DNA from: a virus
Reading direction: 5' to 3' (one strand)
IMG/VR virus record: IMGVR_UViG_3300046476_000191
Location: 1-38,823 of that record
DNA length: 38,823 bases
Below, one piece after another: positions 38,732 through 38,823 of this stretch (positions are counted from its first letter, which is position 1; every line of letters starts with the position of its first letter). The notes under the pieces were generated by a model. It saw only the letters and a list, made by a program, of their open reading frames with translations, was not told the DNA's origin and made no database searches. The translations under genes were made by a program, and so were the position numbers.

Positions 38732-38823
38732 GAAAGTTCCATTTCAGAATTTGCTTTCTCTGTCGCTGAAAATCCGAAAAATGCGTGCGGAGGGGGGTTG
38801 TGGCGGGTGTAGCACCGAAAATC
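38732..38823. other. Junction non-coding region, right part (candidate packaging site)
   Basis: It holds GAAAATCCGAAA at 38768-38779 (direct repeat of 12-23) and AGGGGGGT at 38791-38798 (inverse of 34-41). The right copy of the 18-bp terminal repeat closes it at 38806-38823. The repeats face the terminase start and are denser than elsewhere in intergenic DNA. That fits a terminase recognition or cutting site. Confidence 0.4.
38806..38823. repeat. Right copy of the 18-bp terminal direct repeat
   Basis: Identical to 1-18. The base before it is G, and nothing precedes the left copy, so the overlap is exactly 18. This supports a circular or terminally redundant molecule. Confidence 0.9.

Noticed and set aside
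37241-38812. Plus-strand open frame of 523 residues
   Set aside because: Antisense to TerL, which has clear Walker and nuclease motifs.

Overview
The window looks like one complete temperate siphovirus genome of about 38.8 kb. It has an HK97-type head module, a long-tail module with a tape measure protein of about 514 residues, a lysis cassette, RecT/YqaJ recombination genes, a large serine recombinase and two small HTH regulators. The first 18 bases (1-18) recur as the last 18 (38806-38823). One leftward gene series also runs across the ends (6580 down to 108, then 38731 down to 13299). The sequence is therefore best read as circular, with the ends placed between the HNH endonuclease and the large terminase. 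High GC, the rhizobial flavour of several proteins, and a secreted protein with a C-terminus of the kind I associate with Bradyrhizobium-type PEP-CTERM proteins suggest an alphaproteobacterial host (Hyphomicrobiales, perhaps Bradyrhizobium or a relative). That host call is inference from families, not from a search.

Layout. (a) 108-6580, minus strand: early/middle genes. In transcription order these are a YdaS/Cro-like HTH, a VRR-NUC nuclease, a DUF3102-like protein, an unknown gene, a two-gene cassette (exosortase-type surface protein plus a small membrane protein) between 34-bp direct repeats, a stand-alone TSCPD protein, an unknown gene, a RepA-like hexameric ATPase, a NusG paralogue and an HNH endonuclease. 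(b) 6581-6976: divergent control region with an 18-bp operator-like dyad. (c) 6977-12285, plus strand: small basic protein, YqaJ exonuclease, RecT annealase, small unknown genes, a second copy of the same dyad, then the serine recombinase. (d) 12289-13293: XRE regulator and two small genes. (e) 13299-38731, minus strand: the late operon. In transcription order it runs TerL, a small virion protein, fused protease/major capsid, a small protein, portal, a collagen-like protein, connector proteins, tail terminator, tail tube, chaperones, tape measure, tail-tip proteins, a beta-propeller protein, fibres, lysis genes, two Cys-rich proteins, a giant repeat fibre and a fibre adaptor. One plus-strand membrane gene (29145-29459) interrupts this operon and looks like a moron.

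Working model. The paired CTATAG dyads would co-ordinate the left and right early units under a phage repressor. The RepA-like ATPase with a nearby iteron-like cluster would support replication. RecT with YqaJ would provide annealing recombination. The NusG paralogue, followed by a 272-bp structured non-coding stretch just upstream of the late genes, would help polymerase through the roughly 25-kb late operon. The HNH enzyme with TerL would process DNA at the repeat-rich junction, and I see no recognisable small terminase. The most unusual parts are the exosortase-type cargo cassette, a near-consensus parS site at 3198-3213, a tail gene whose natural start codon reads ATC, a 52-bp dyad resembling attP inside the 3' end of the recombinase gene, and a collagen-like protein placed between portal and connector.
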